Origin: Planctomycetota bacterium
GTDB lineage: Bacteria; Planctomycetota; Phycisphaerae; UBA1845; Fen-1342
Assembly: GCA_018814045.1 (NCBI GenBank)
Contig: JAHJAR010000060.1
Span: 1 to 64,000, forward strand
DNA length: 64,000 bases
Direction of reading: 5' to 3'
The translations under genes were made by a program, and so were the position numbers. Positions 45,102-54,059 of the stretch are shown in pieces. The stretch's first letter is position 1, and each line of letters opens with the position of its first letter. The notes under the pieces are model-generated. The model had not been told where the DNA came from. It did not search any database and worked only from the letters and a program-made list of their open reading frames with translations.

Positions 45102-45653
45102 CCGTGGGCGGTACGCTCGTCTGATTTGCGGCGGCGTCAACTGCTCAAGCGTCCCAACAAGTCGACCCGCGATACTGCCAAGGCGACGCGGTGCACGCGA
45201 CATCGCCGGCCAGCCCCCTGCGAGGAGTTGCGGGGAATTCCGTAACGCGCTGTCAATGCAGGGCTTATCATTAGGCCCGCCTCTCTTCTCGATCGTCCGC
45301 AGAGGCGTTCGGCCCGGGTGCATTACCTTCCGCGGCCGAGACCATCCAGTGTCGACCGCTGGGCGCAGGTGCACGCTATCTGGCTTCGGATTAACGAGTT
45401 AGGGTCGACCTCGAGTTGCGACCGATCCCAGGGGAGAACATCGGGAGGGGTGCGAAAAGCAGCCGGGTCTACGCTCCACGGGCAGACACCCACCGCTCCT
45501 CTGATTCACGAGGGTTATACCCCGGCTCAAGAGCGGAGTACAGTGCACGAAACGTGGTTTTTTTGTACTCGCGCGGCGCCGCGCCTCCCCGTCGCCCGGC
45601 GCAGACAACCCAGGGCCATGTGGCAGTGTATAATGCGTCCTAGAGGCGCGACA
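45102..45653. other. 550-bp stretch without gene, one good -10 box
   Basis: No CDS was supported. A perfect TATAAT lies at 45629-45634, 19 bp before ATG at 45654, with no clear -35 box at 17 bp. The remainder shows no repeats of the families found elsewhere. Confidence 0.4.
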
Positions 45654-46001
45654 ATGATGGTGCATCGTTACTCAACGTTTCCGTGTCTCCTGGCGCTGGT
45701 GGCGGCGTTGCCCTGGCCGGCTTTCCTTGCCGATACGCCCGCGGCGGCCAACGCGCCAGAGGGCACGAAGTCTGCAGCTATTTCGGCGAGCGACCAAGCC
45801 GCCGTCGTCATGGCCATGCCCGCCGAGCGTAAGCCGGTTTCCAAGGGCGAGCGTGTCGGTCTTGACGGATCTGCGCATGCCGTCGCCGCACACCCATCCA
45901 TTTTCACCGCGAGAGCCAGTTCGCCCGTGGCTGAGGGTTATGCTCGGACTAAGTGCGTAGCCCATCCGACTTGTGCATTCCTTTGCAGGTTCCTGGTCTG
46001 A
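45654..46001 (+). CDS. Possible small exported protein (115 aa)
   Basis: ATG ATG at 45654 opens a frame with a signal-peptide-like start, HRYSTFPCLLALVAALPWPAFLADTPAAANA. It then has Ala/Ser-rich sequence and a cysteine-containing end (KCVAHPTCAFLCRFLV). A TATAAT box lies just upstream. There is no clear ribosome site and I know no homologue, so this could be a chance frame. Confidence 0.3.
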   Translation: MMVHRYSTFPCLLALVAALPWPAFLADTPAAANAPEGTKSAAISASDQAAVVMAMPAERKPVSKGERVGLDGSAHAVAAHPSIFTARASSPVAEGYARTKCVAHPTCAFLCRFLV

Positions 46002-46156
46002 ACAGACCCAGGCACCCTGCTTCGACTCACAGCTGATTCTTGAGTGTACGGATTCTTCGGACGGCGCACTGTGCCGGAGTTTGAACCTGCAATACGCCCA
46101 TCGTTCGCGGGTGCTTACATCCCGCCACGACTTGTGGCGCGAAGGAAAAGCAAACC

Positions 46157-46666
46157 ATGCCTCGAAACCCGGAGAAGGTCAGCGACGTGCTGGCCCTGGT
46201 TCAGAAACTGCTCGACGCGGCCAAGTTGAAGGACGCGGCCGAGCTGATTCGGGAATTCGGAACGAGCTCGGCGGAACTGAGCAACATGTACGGCGTCGCC
46301 CTGATGCGGGCTGGTGAGACGGCCAAGGCCGTCGAGGTGTACCGTGGTCTGTGCCTCAATGAGAGCGGCTTCTGCCTGAAACAGGACCTGCCTACGACGG
46401 TGAAGGCGAACTACGCCACCGCGCTGCTGCTGGCAAAGAACGTCAGCGGCTGTCAGGCGACGCTGCGCGAGATCGCGGAGCAGAACGACCCGTATGTACT
46501 GAAGCTGCGCGCGGCGATCGACCGCTGGCGCCGGTCGCTCGGCTGGTGGAAGCGGCTCGCGTTTGACTGGTACGGCGCCGAGCCGGACGGCCCAGTGCCC
46601 TTGGACTTCCCGCCCGGGGAACTACCCGCTGAGCCGCAGCGCGCCCGGCAGTCTGAGGAATCCTGA
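46157..46666 (+). CDS. TPR-like helical repeat protein (169 aa)
   Basis: After an AAGGAAAAG ribosome site the product reads KVSDVLALVQKLLDAAKLKDAAELIREFG, SAELSNMYGVALMRAGETAKAVEVYRGL and TTVKANYATALLLAKNVSGCQATLREIA, three helix pairs of TPR type. It ends in an acidic/proline tail. Its last 45 bases overlap the end of the converging transposase fragment, so the C-terminus may be altered. Partner unknown. Confidence 0.7.
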   Translation: MPRNPEKVSDVLALVQKLLDAAKLKDAAELIREFGTSSAELSNMYGVALMRAGETAKAVEVYRGLCLNESGFCLKQDLPTTVKANYATALLLAKNVSGCQATLREIAEQNDPYVLKLRAAIDRWRRSLGWWKRLAFDWYGAEPDGPVPLDFPPGELPAEPQRARQSEES

Positions 46667-47017
46667 ATCGAGCGAGCGGCGTGCCCACCGCGCATGCTGT
46701 TTGTGCAAAATCACCGGCCCGTGCCGCGACTGCACCTCCGGCTGCGTTTCGTCTTTCTCCAGGTATACCCCCTCCGAGCCGCAGTGGGGACAACGCCCCG
46801 CCCGATCAACCTGCGCGCTGTCCGCCAACGCCGACCGCTCCTCCAACGCCATCGGCAACGCGGCCTGGGCCAGAGTCTCCACCTGATCCTCGAAGTCCGC
46901 GAACGTGGCCCCCTTCGGCGGGATCGTCTCGTCGGCCGGGATCACCCGGTCCAACTGCGCCGTAAACGCCGCCAAAATCCGCGCCCGCGCCCGCTCACGT
47001 CTCGTCCGTGCTGGCAT
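46667..47017 (-). pseudogene. 5' fragment of a transposase with zinc ribbon
   Basis: The frame starts MPARTRRERARARILAAF and contains IPADETIPPKGATFADFEDQVETL and GRCPHCGSEGVYLEKDETQPEVQSRHGPVILHKQH. A CPxC knuckle followed by a strand with G-P-V is the N-terminal region of ISKra4/ISLre2-like transposases. The second knuckle is missing: KQHARWARRS replaces the expected C-x-x-C, and the catalytic DDE domain is absent. Family assignment is tentative. Confidence 0.5.
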
Positions 47018-47219
47018 GTCCGGCTTCCTCCTTGAAGCACCTCAACTCACCCGACCCCGTACACCGGGGCCAACCCGCCAACACCATACCCGAATCTCCC
47101 GCCGGAAGTGTCACGCACCCCACGCCGCGCGGGAGGAACGCTCTTCGTTGCCCAACGCCCCAGCGGCACGTAGAATCGCGAGGGCACAGGATCAGGTCCA
47201 TCCGGATAGCGCGATTGGA

Positions 47220-48158
47220 ATGACCAAGAAAGACCCGTACAAGATTCTCGGCGTAAGCGGTAATGCCACGCAGGACGAGGTCAAACGCGCGTACCGCCAA
47301 CTCGCCAAGAAATACCACCCCGACCGCAATCCCAACGACGGGAGCGCCGAGGCCAACTTCAAGGAGGTGCAAGCCGCGTACGAGGTGCTGGGCGACCCAC
47401 AGCGCCGCGCCCAGTATGACCGCTTTGGCGCCGGCGGCCCCGCGCCAGACATTCACAACTGGGCCAGCGGCGGAGCATCCCCCTTCGAGGACATGCGAGT
47501 CGACTTCGGCGGGATCGGCGATCTGACCAGCGTTTTTGAGCAGTTCTTCAGTCGCGGGGGGGCGCGCCCCCGCCGACGGTCCACGGCGCGTCAAGCCCAA
47601 CCACGCGGCGCCGATTTGGAACACGTCGTGGAGCTATCCTTCGAAGAAGCCGCGCGCGGAACCACGCGCGACGTTCTGCTAACGGCGGGCGGCACCGGAG
47701 CGCAGCCGGAACGCATCGAAATCCGAATCCCCGCGGGGGTAAACGATGGGCAGCGTATCCGCGTCAAGGGCAAAGGCCAGGAGGGGCCGGGCGGGCGCGG
47801 CGACCTGATGATCCGCTGTCGCATCCGCGCCCACGCATACTTCCGCCGCGACGGACACGATATCCTTCTGAATCTGCCGTTGACGCTCACGGAGGCCGCG
47901 CTGGGCACGAAAGTCGAGATCCCGACCCTGGACGGCCCGGCCGTCGTGACGGTCCCGCCCGGAACGTCGAGCGGCACGAAGCTCCGCCTGCGCGGCAAGG
48001 GTGTCCGTGATCAACGGTCCGGCGACGTGGGCGATCTGTTTGCTGTGGTGCGAATCATCGCACCGCGGCGCTTGTCCACCCGCGCGCGCGAGTTGCTCGA
48101 GCAACTGCGCGACGAAGTGGATGAACAGCCACGCCGCAATGCGGGCTGGCCGGTTTGA
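47220..48158 (+). CDS. cbpA: DnaJ-like co-chaperone of CbpA type
   Basis: ATG at 47220 gives 312 residues. The J domain DPYKILGVSGNATQDEVKRAYRQLAKKYHPDRNP occupies residues 4-70 with the HPD motif needed to stimulate DnaK. A Gly/Phe-rich linker and two C-terminal beta domains follow (HVVELSFEEAARGTTRDV, IPAGVNDGQRIRVKGKGQ, ILLNLPLTLTEAALGTKVEIPTLDG). The zinc-finger domain of DnaJ is absent, as in CbpA. The next gene starts 10 bp downstream. The longer frame to 46905 overlaps the transposase remnant and was rejected. Confidence 0.92.
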   Translation: MTKKDPYKILGVSGNATQDEVKRAYRQLAKKYHPDRNPNDGSAEANFKEVQAAYEVLGDPQRRAQYDRFGAGGPAPDIHNWASGGASPFEDMRVDFGGIGDLTSVFEQFFSRGGARPRRRSTARQAQPRGADLEHVVELSFEEAARGTTRDVLLTAGGTGAQPERIEIRIPAGVNDGQRIRVKGKGQEGPGGRGDLMIRCRIRAHAYFRRDGHDILLNLPLTLTEAALGTKVEIPTLDGPAVVTVPPGTSSGTKLRLRGKGVRDQRSGDVGDLFAVVRIIAPRRLSTRARELLEQLRDEVDEQPRRNAGWPV

Positions 48159-48168
48159 GGTGTGAACG

Positions 48169-48636
48169 GTGACGGCGAACGGACAATCGCCCTTCGGCCG
48201 GATCACTGTCGTGGTGATCCTGCTGGCTCTGCTGGTCATCATCGTCGGGGCGATGTTTCTGCTGTTTGGCGAACTCGACGGTTCCGGGACGACCCAGACG
48301 GAGACGGGTGCTGCGCGCCGCCCCGCCAATGTGCAGGAAATCAAGCGTCTCAGCTATACGCTGGCGATCCTGCTGGTCTCGGTGCTCCTGATCCTCGTCT
48401 TTGTCATTGGCACTTACGTGGTCATTCGCGTGGGACGGGCCGTGACACAGCGTCCGGTCGGCGGCGAGCCAACCCACTACGTTGATGCTTGGAGCAGCTA
48501 CCGCCTGAGCGCCGACGAGATCGACGCCGCCACGAGTGAATCCTCGCCGTCCGATGCGAGCGACAGACTGAACGCCGACGACGAGGACAACCAGAACTCT
48601 GACGAGGACCCTGACGATTCCGCCTTCCCAACTTAG
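48169..48636 (+). CDS. Two-TM membrane protein with acidic tail
   Basis: GTG at 48169 gives 155 residues with two membrane helices (ITVVVILLALLVIIVGAMFLLFG and LAILLVSVLLILVFVIGTYVVI) and a C-terminal Asp/Glu/Ser-rich tail (DDEDNQNSDEDPDDS). It is probably co-transcribed with the J-domain gene. No family recognised. Confidence 0.65.
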   Translation: MTANGQSPFGRITVVVILLALLVIIVGAMFLLFGELDGSGTTQTETGAARRPANVQEIKRLSYTLAILLVSVLLILVFVIGTYVVIRVGRAVTQRPVGGEPTHYVDAWSSYRLSADEIDAATSESSPSDASDRLNADDEDNQNSDEDPDDSAFPT

Positions 48637-48746
48637 GAAGAATGGTAGGACGAGCGCAGCGCTCGCGACGCTGGTCTCCAGCATGCCCGAGCCGCGGTGC
48701 GCTACACCGCTTCTGCTAACCCGCGCGCCCACCCGGGAGTGGCCCC

Positions 48747-50315
48747 ATGCCAAAGCCTGATCCCACCGCGAAGCCCAACACTTCCGATGCCGTCGAACGA
48801 CTCTACGTCTTCTGGCTCGCCGGAACACTCCTGCTGTTTGTTATTCTGATCGTCACGATCTTCTTCATGCGCGGCGCCCTGCACCGGCAGACGATGACCA
48901 TCAATCAGCAAACGGAGGCAATCAGCGCCTTGGCCACGCGGCTCGCCAAGCTCGAGCACGCGCTGGCCGACAAGGCGTCCCTCCCCCAGGCTCGGACGGC
49001 GGCACCCGGCGCCACGCCGCCGCCAAAGCCGTCAAACGACCCTCAACCATCCCAGCGCCCCGAAACCACGACCGCCGCGCCACGCCTCGATCGCGAAACG
49101 GTCGATACGCTGCTGAACAAGGCCCTGAAGTCGGGCGACGTGTTGCCATTCGCTCTGGCTGATTTTGCGGCGGCCACCGCCCTGCTCGAGCAAGTTCGTG
49201 ATGCGGGGGCAACGGCGGACCTCAGCGGGCCTACCTGGGAGCGGCTGGCCATCGTTGCCCAACTCCTGAACAAGAGTGCCACGGCCGAAGGTTGGGCCGA
49301 ACAGGCGCGCCTGCTCAACCACAGCCCCCGGCACTATTACGAGCTCTCGGCGCGCACCCTGCTTGCCCAGGGGCAGCCTGAATCTGCGCTGCGTTTCGCG
49401 CAGATGCTCTTTGATTCAGCCAGCAGCGCACCGCCGACAGACGCCGGCGCGCGCACTTTGGCGACTGCCCAACTCTTGCTGGCCGAGGTCTACCTGGCGC
49501 GCGACCGGCTCGACAAGGCGGCGGCGGTAATCGATGGAATGGCGGCGCCGGCCGCGCTGTTCCCCGCCGACCAGCTCCGCTTTGGCCAAATCTGTGTCGC
49601 GCTCGAACGTTGGAACGACCTGGAGCAGACGCTCGCTGCGTTGGGCTCGCCGCCGCCCGAACTGATAATGTCGCGCGACTTTCTGCGCGCAGTCTGGCTA
49701 ACGCACGCCGGCCAATTGGCCGAGGCGGTGGCAATCCTGGACTATCTGGCCGAGGAGTGTCCCGAGGATTACGACGTGCAAACCTGGCGCGGCGTGGCCC
49801 TGCTGAAGGCGCAGCAATTCGCCGCGGCGCAGCAAACGCTCGACAGAGCTGCGCAGCAGACCCCGGCGCGGCCGGAAGCCTGGTACTGGCGCGCCATGCT
49901 GGAGATCAAGACCGGACGGCCCGCCGGAGCCGTCGACTTCCTCAGCAATGCACTGGCCGCCTCGGCCCGCTACGCACCGGCGTGGGAAGCGCTGGGCACA
50001 CTGGCGCTCAACCGCGGCGACGTGGATGCGGCCCTGGAGAGCCTCCAAAACGCTGAGAAACACATGCCCGGCCGCGCTCCGACCCAATTCCTGATCGCCG
50101 TCGCCCACGCCAAGGCTTCTCGTCGCGACGAGGCGGCCCAGGCACTGCGCCTCGCCATCCAGTTGGACGAAGCCTATCTCGAAACGGCTCGGCAGACGCC
50201 CGTTTTGCAGCGGCTGTTCGACGCGCGCACGCTCGACGACTTCCTCCCCACCGCACCGACGACCCAGCCAGTGCAGGACCAGCCAAAAGAAGCAGCTACC
50301 GAGAAACGCCAGTAG
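48747..50315 (+). CDS. Membrane-anchored TPR protein
   Basis: The 522-residue product has one N-terminal membrane helix (YVFWLAGTLLLFVILIVTIFFM, residues 21-42), a coiled coil (QTEAISALATRLAKLEHALADK) and a Pro-rich linker. From about residue 105 TPR-like helix pairs follow; QPESALRFAQMLFDSA, AVAILDYLAEECPEDYDVQTWRGVALLKAQQ and APAWEALGTLALNRGDVDAALESLQNAE are clear. The repeat region should face the periplasm. It may organise a protein complex; the partner is not shown. A GGGAG site precedes the ATG. Confidence 0.78.
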   Translation: MPKPDPTAKPNTSDAVERLYVFWLAGTLLLFVILIVTIFFMRGALHRQTMTINQQTEAISALATRLAKLEHALADKASLPQARTAAPGATPPPKPSNDPQPSQRPETTTAAPRLDRETVDTLLNKALKSGDVLPFALADFAAATALLEQVRDAGATADLSGPTWERLAIVAQLLNKSATAEGWAEQARLLNHSPRHYYELSARTLLAQGQPESALRFAQMLFDSASSAPPTDAGARTLATAQLLLAEVYLARDRLDKAAAVIDGMAAPAALFPADQLRFGQICVALERWNDLEQTLAALGSPPPELIMSRDFLRAVWLTHAGQLAEAVAILDYLAEECPEDYDVQTWRGVALLKAQQFAAAQQTLDRAAQQTPARPEAWYWRAMLEIKTGRPAGAVDFLSNALAASARYAPAWEALGTLALNRGDVDAALESLQNAEKHMPGRAPTQFLIAVAHAKASRRDEAAQALRLAIQLDEAYLETARQTPVLQRLFDARTLDDFLPTAPTTQPVQDQPKEAATEKRQ

Positions 50316-50761
50316 TCGTGATCCGCGGCATCCCGCTCGATACGCGCGCCAGCCGGCACCGTCAGACCGGTGGCATCGCAATCGTCTTGCCCGGTGAGAC
50401 AGCTTCCGGCGCTGTGGGCGGTGTCAGCCGGGTGATCTGCGCCGGACGCGTCAACGCCTGCCACATGCTGTGCGCGCGTTAGGATTCCCGGCAATCACCC
50501 GGCGTCTGAAGCCTGCGACGGTGTCCTTTCCAGTATGGGGAGCGCGAGCCGTCTGTTATCATGGTCGTGTTTGAACAGACGGTGTTGTTCGGGAGCTCGC
50601 GAGCGTGGGCCGTAATCGCGCGGTGTCCATTGCCTGGCCTGATCGGTTTGCGACCGAGGGAGAGCTGCGAAACCCGAGACAGACGCCACGCCGTACCGCC
50701 GTAATGGCCCAGCTTCCGGCCACCGATCTCAACCGAGTGTGAGCGCGACGGAGCAGACGTC
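50316..50761. other. 445-bp intergenic region before the sigma factor
   Basis: No CDS was supported. The stretch likely contains the promoter of the sigma factor-kinase pair, but I could not identify an ECF-type -35/-10 pair with confidence. Confidence 0.4.
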
Positions 50762-51352
50762 ATGTACAGCACTACCGCAACCCATGCCAGCCTTCTGGCG
50801 CGACTCTCGTCCGAACCTGACCCGGCTGCGTGGCGCGAATTCCACGACCGCTATGGCGAGTTGATCAACCGCTTTGCCCGGCGGCGCGGGCTCCAGGCCG
50901 CGGACGCGGATGACGTCGTGCAGGATGTGCTGCTCGCTCTAAGCCAGGCGATGCCCGGCTTTCAATACGATCCGTCCAAAGGCAAGTTCCGTGCCTATCT
51001 CAAAACGGTCACTTTGCGAGTAATCCTGAAAAGAAGACGTCAGAAACATGGCGAAGTCGATCTAGGAGATATTGAGCAGGCCGTCCATGCGGCAGCCGCT
51101 GATACGGACGGCGAAGAGGCCTGGGAGGCCGAGTGGCGGCAATATCACCTGCGCCAGGCGACGCGCGTGCTGGAGTCCGAGTTCAACGCCGCCGACCGCC
51201 AGGCGTTTCAACTGTACGCCGTCGAGGGCCGCGATGCGTGCGAGACGGCGACTGAGCTCGACCTCAGCGTGGATCAGGTTTACCAGGCCAAGTCGCGCAT
51301 TTTGAAACGGCTGGCGCAGCAGGTTGAGTTGCAAGTTCAGGAGGAAGGTTGA
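50762..51352 (+). CDS. ECF-type RNA polymerase sigma factor
   Basis: The 196-residue protein has region 2 (WREFHDRYGELINRFARRRGLQAADADDVVQDVLLALSQ; DDVVQDV is the region 2.2 core) and region 4 (LDLSVDQVYQAKSRILKRL). AYLKTVTLRVILKRRR follows region 2, as in the planctomycete ECF groups encoded next to Ser/Thr kinases. No anti-sigma gene is present. A kinase gene starts 19 bp after the stop, so activity is likely controlled by phosphorylation, which is inference from context. Confidence 0.88.
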   Translation: MYSTTATHASLLARLSSEPDPAAWREFHDRYGELINRFARRRGLQAADADDVVQDVLLALSQAMPGFQYDPSKGKFRAYLKTVTLRVILKRRRQKHGEVDLGDIEQAVHAAAADTDGEEAWEAEWRQYHLRQATRVLESEFNAADRQAFQLYAVEGRDACETATELDLSVDQVYQAKSRILKRLAQQVELQVQEEG

Positions 51353-51371
51353 AAACCACCGGGGAGTAGCG

Positions 51372-53849
51372 ATGACAACCGGCTCGGACTGGTATCGCAG
51401 CGACCACATCCTGCTCGAGGAATTCAGGCAAAGTGGCTGGGGCAGCCGGCCCGTGCCACGGGTTCCCGGCTACGAGGAACTGCGTGAACTGCGGCGCGGC
51501 GGACAGGGCATCGTCTACGAAGCCACGCAACGCTCCACCCGCCGCCGCGTCGCCATCAAAGTACTGCTGGACGGACTGTGGGCCCAGGAGACCCAGCGCC
51601 GGCGCTTCGAACGCGAGATCGACCTGATCGCCACCCTGCGCCACCCCAACATCGTGCAACTCTACGACAGTGGCGTGACCGACAGCGACAACCCGTACTA
51701 CGTAATGGAGTTCATCGCCGGCGTCGGCTTGGACGAGTACGCGCGCTGTGGTCCGAACACTACTTCGCCAGCACCCGCGACCGCCCGGGCGGAAACGACC
51801 CGCCCAGCACAACCCGGCGTTTTCGACGTCCGCCAGACCTTGCACCTCTTCGCCAGGATTTGCGACGCGATCAACTACGCCCATCAGCGCGGCGTGATTC
51901 ACCGCGACATCAAGCCCAGCAATATCCGCGTCGATCCCGAGGGCCAGCCGCATGTGCTCGACTTCGGCCTGGCCAAGAGCGTACCCGGGCCGTTGGGCGT
52001 CGAAGCCGGTGCCGAGATGAGCCTGACCGGCGAGTTCATGGGCTCGCTGCCGTGGGCCAGCCCGGAGCAAACCGAGGGTCTGCCGGACAAGATCGACATC
52101 CGCACGGATGTCTATTCGCTGGGGGTAGTGCTCTACCAGTTGCTGACCGGACGCTTTCCGTACACGGTCGTGGCCGGCCTGCGTGAGGTGCTCGACAGCA
52201 TTCACACGGCTGAACCGCCCCCGCCGAGCCGGTACCGGGCCGAGATCGACGACGAGACCGACACGATCGTGCTGAAGTGTCTGGCCAAGCAGCCCGCGCG
52301 GCGTTACCAAAGCGCGGGCGAGTTGGCCCGCGACATCCGGCATTACCTGGCCGGCGAACCGATCGAGGCCAAACGCGACTCGGCCAGCTACGTGCTCCGC
52401 AAGCAGTTGCAACGCTACCGCCTGCCGGTCGCCGCTGCCGCCGCCTTCGTCCTGATCGTCACCGCCGGCTTCGTTACCTCACTGACCTTCTGGCGCCAAG
52501 CGGTGCGCCAGCGCGACGAGGCGCAACACGAGGCAGCCGTCTCGACGGCCGTGACAGCTTTCCTGGAACAGATTCTGGGGGTTTCGGACCCATACGGTTA
52601 CCGCTGGGCGGACAAATCCGCGCGCGAGTTGAGTGTCGCCGATGCTCTGGCCGAAGCGTCCAAGTGCATCGAGACGGCCTTTGCGGATCAACCGGACGTA
52701 GAGGTCGCCGCACGCACCACACTGGGACGCACGTTCCTGCACCTCGGCCAACTGCCGGACGCCGCGACCCACCTGGTTCAAGCCGTCGAGCTGGGCCGCC
52801 GAGTCTTGGGTGAAGAACACCCCACCACGCTTGCCGCCATGTTCCATCTGGCCGAAATGCACCGCGACCGTGGCGAATTCTCCGAAGCAGTACGCCTCTA
52901 CCGCCACGCCCTGTCCATTCGACGGCGGGATCTTGGCTCCGAGCATGCCGACACGTTGGCGTGTCTGCGCAACCTGGCGCTGACGCTGACGCGCAACGGA
53001 GACTTTGCCGAGGCCGAGCCACTCTACCACGAGGCGCTCGAGATGAGCCGCCGCGTTCTTGGTGAAAAGCACTTCGACACACTGACCACACTCAGCTACT
53101 GGGCGTTGCAACTCACGCTGCTTGAGAGGGTAACTGAGGCCGAACAGGCGAACCGCGAAGTCTACGCGGGGTACCGGGAGCTGCTCGGCGACGAACACCC
53201 ACTCACGCTGCTGCTGCAAAACTGCATGGCGGACATGCTGCGTCGGCAAGGAAAGTACGACGAAGGCATTGCCCTGGCGCGCGACGCGTTGGCCAAGCAT
53301 CGGCGTGTGCAAGGTGACAAGCACCCGGACACGCTGATTCTGATCAACAACCTGGGCCTGTTCCTGCGCGAGTGTGGTCAACTGGAGGAGGCGGAGGTGC
53401 TCGCACGCGAGGCGCTGGCGGGCTACGAAGTCCAGTATGGCGCGCAGAACCCGGAAACGCTGATCCTGTCGAACAACCTGGCCGAGACCTTGCGGGACCA
53501 GGGCAGACTGGCAGAGGCCGAAACGCTCTTCGAGCAGCTCGAGCAAACAGCGGCACAAGCCCTGAAGCCCGAGCACTGGCTGCTCTGGAAGTTCAGGGCG
53601 GCCCACGGCCTCTGCCTGATGAGGATGCAGCGCTTCGACGAAGCCGAAGCGCTGCTCACCGAGTGCCACGCCGCGTGGGCCGAGATCCTGGGCGCAGAGC
53701 AGGTCCGCACCGTCACGGTCGCAGACCACCTCGTCGAGCTGTATGAAGCCTGGTCAAAACCCGCGGACGCCGCCCACTGGCGCGCCGTGCGAGCGGGGCA
53801 CACCGATCCCGCTGACGCGCCGAACGCCGCACCGGCCAGCCGCGACTAG
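51372..53849 (+). CDS. Transmembrane Ser/Thr protein kinase with TPR sensor domain
   Basis: ATG at 51372 gives 825 residues. The kinase domain spans about 34-325, with a glycine loop RRGGQGIVYEA, catalytic Lys63 (VAIKVLL), HRDIKPSN at 177-184, DFGLAK at 197-202 and an APE-like ASPEQ at 229-233. A membrane helix at about 351-373 separates it from an outer region of tetratricopeptide repeats of kinesin-light-chain type (LYRHALSIRRRDLGSEHADTLACLRNLAL and similar, about residues 410-790). The 19-bp spacing to the sigma factor gene indicates co-transcription. It probably senses a protein or peptide outside and acts on the ECF factor. Confidence 0.92.
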   Translation: MTTGSDWYRSDHILLEEFRQSGWGSRPVPRVPGYEELRELRRGGQGIVYEATQRSTRRRVAIKVLLDGLWAQETQRRRFEREIDLIATLRHPNIVQLYDSGVTDSDNPYYVMEFIAGVGLDEYARCGPNTTSPAPATARAETTRPAQPGVFDVRQTLHLFARICDAINYAHQRGVIHRDIKPSNIRVDPEGQPHVLDFGLAKSVPGPLGVEAGAEMSLTGEFMGSLPWASPEQTEGLPDKIDIRTDVYSLGVVLYQLLTGRFPYTVVAGLREVLDSIHTAEPPPPSRYRAEIDDETDTIVLKCLAKQPARRYQSAGELARDIRHYLAGEPIEAKRDSASYVLRKQLQRYRLPVAAAAAFVLIVTAGFVTSLTFWRQAVRQRDEAQHEAAVSTAVTAFLEQILGVSDPYGYRWADKSARELSVADALAEASKCIETAFADQPDVEVAARTTLGRTFLHLGQLPDAATHLVQAVELGRRVLGEEHPTTLAAMFHLAEMHRDRGEFSEAVRLYRHALSIRRRDLGSEHADTLACLRNLALTLTRNGDFAEAEPLYHEALEMSRRVLGEKHFDTLTTLSYWALQLTLLERVTEAEQANREVYAGYRELLGDEHPLTLLLQNCMADMLRRQGKYDEGIALARDALAKHRRVQGDKHPDTLILINNLGLFLRECGQLEEAEVLAREALAGYEVQYGAQNPETLILSNNLAETLRDQGRLAEAETLFEQLEQTAAQALKPEHWLLWKFRAAHGLCLMRMQRFDEAEALLTECHAAWAEILGAEQVRTVTVADHLVELYEAWSKPADAAHWRAVRAGHTDPADAPNAAPASRD

Positions 53850-54059
53850 GGCGTCCTTCTTATCGCGGGCGCGTTTAGGCTCGAGCGCGGCACTCGCGGC
53901 GCAGGCTCTCCGCCGTGCCCCGGCAATCCCTGGCAACGGGTCCGATTTTCTGTCAGACTGCGGGTTGTGGGGGCTATGTTTGGGTGAAAGAGACCTCGGC
54001 GATCCGGGAGGTTCGCCGCGGGGCGCTCTGCCAAATACATAATTTCAGGGAGGTGCGTG

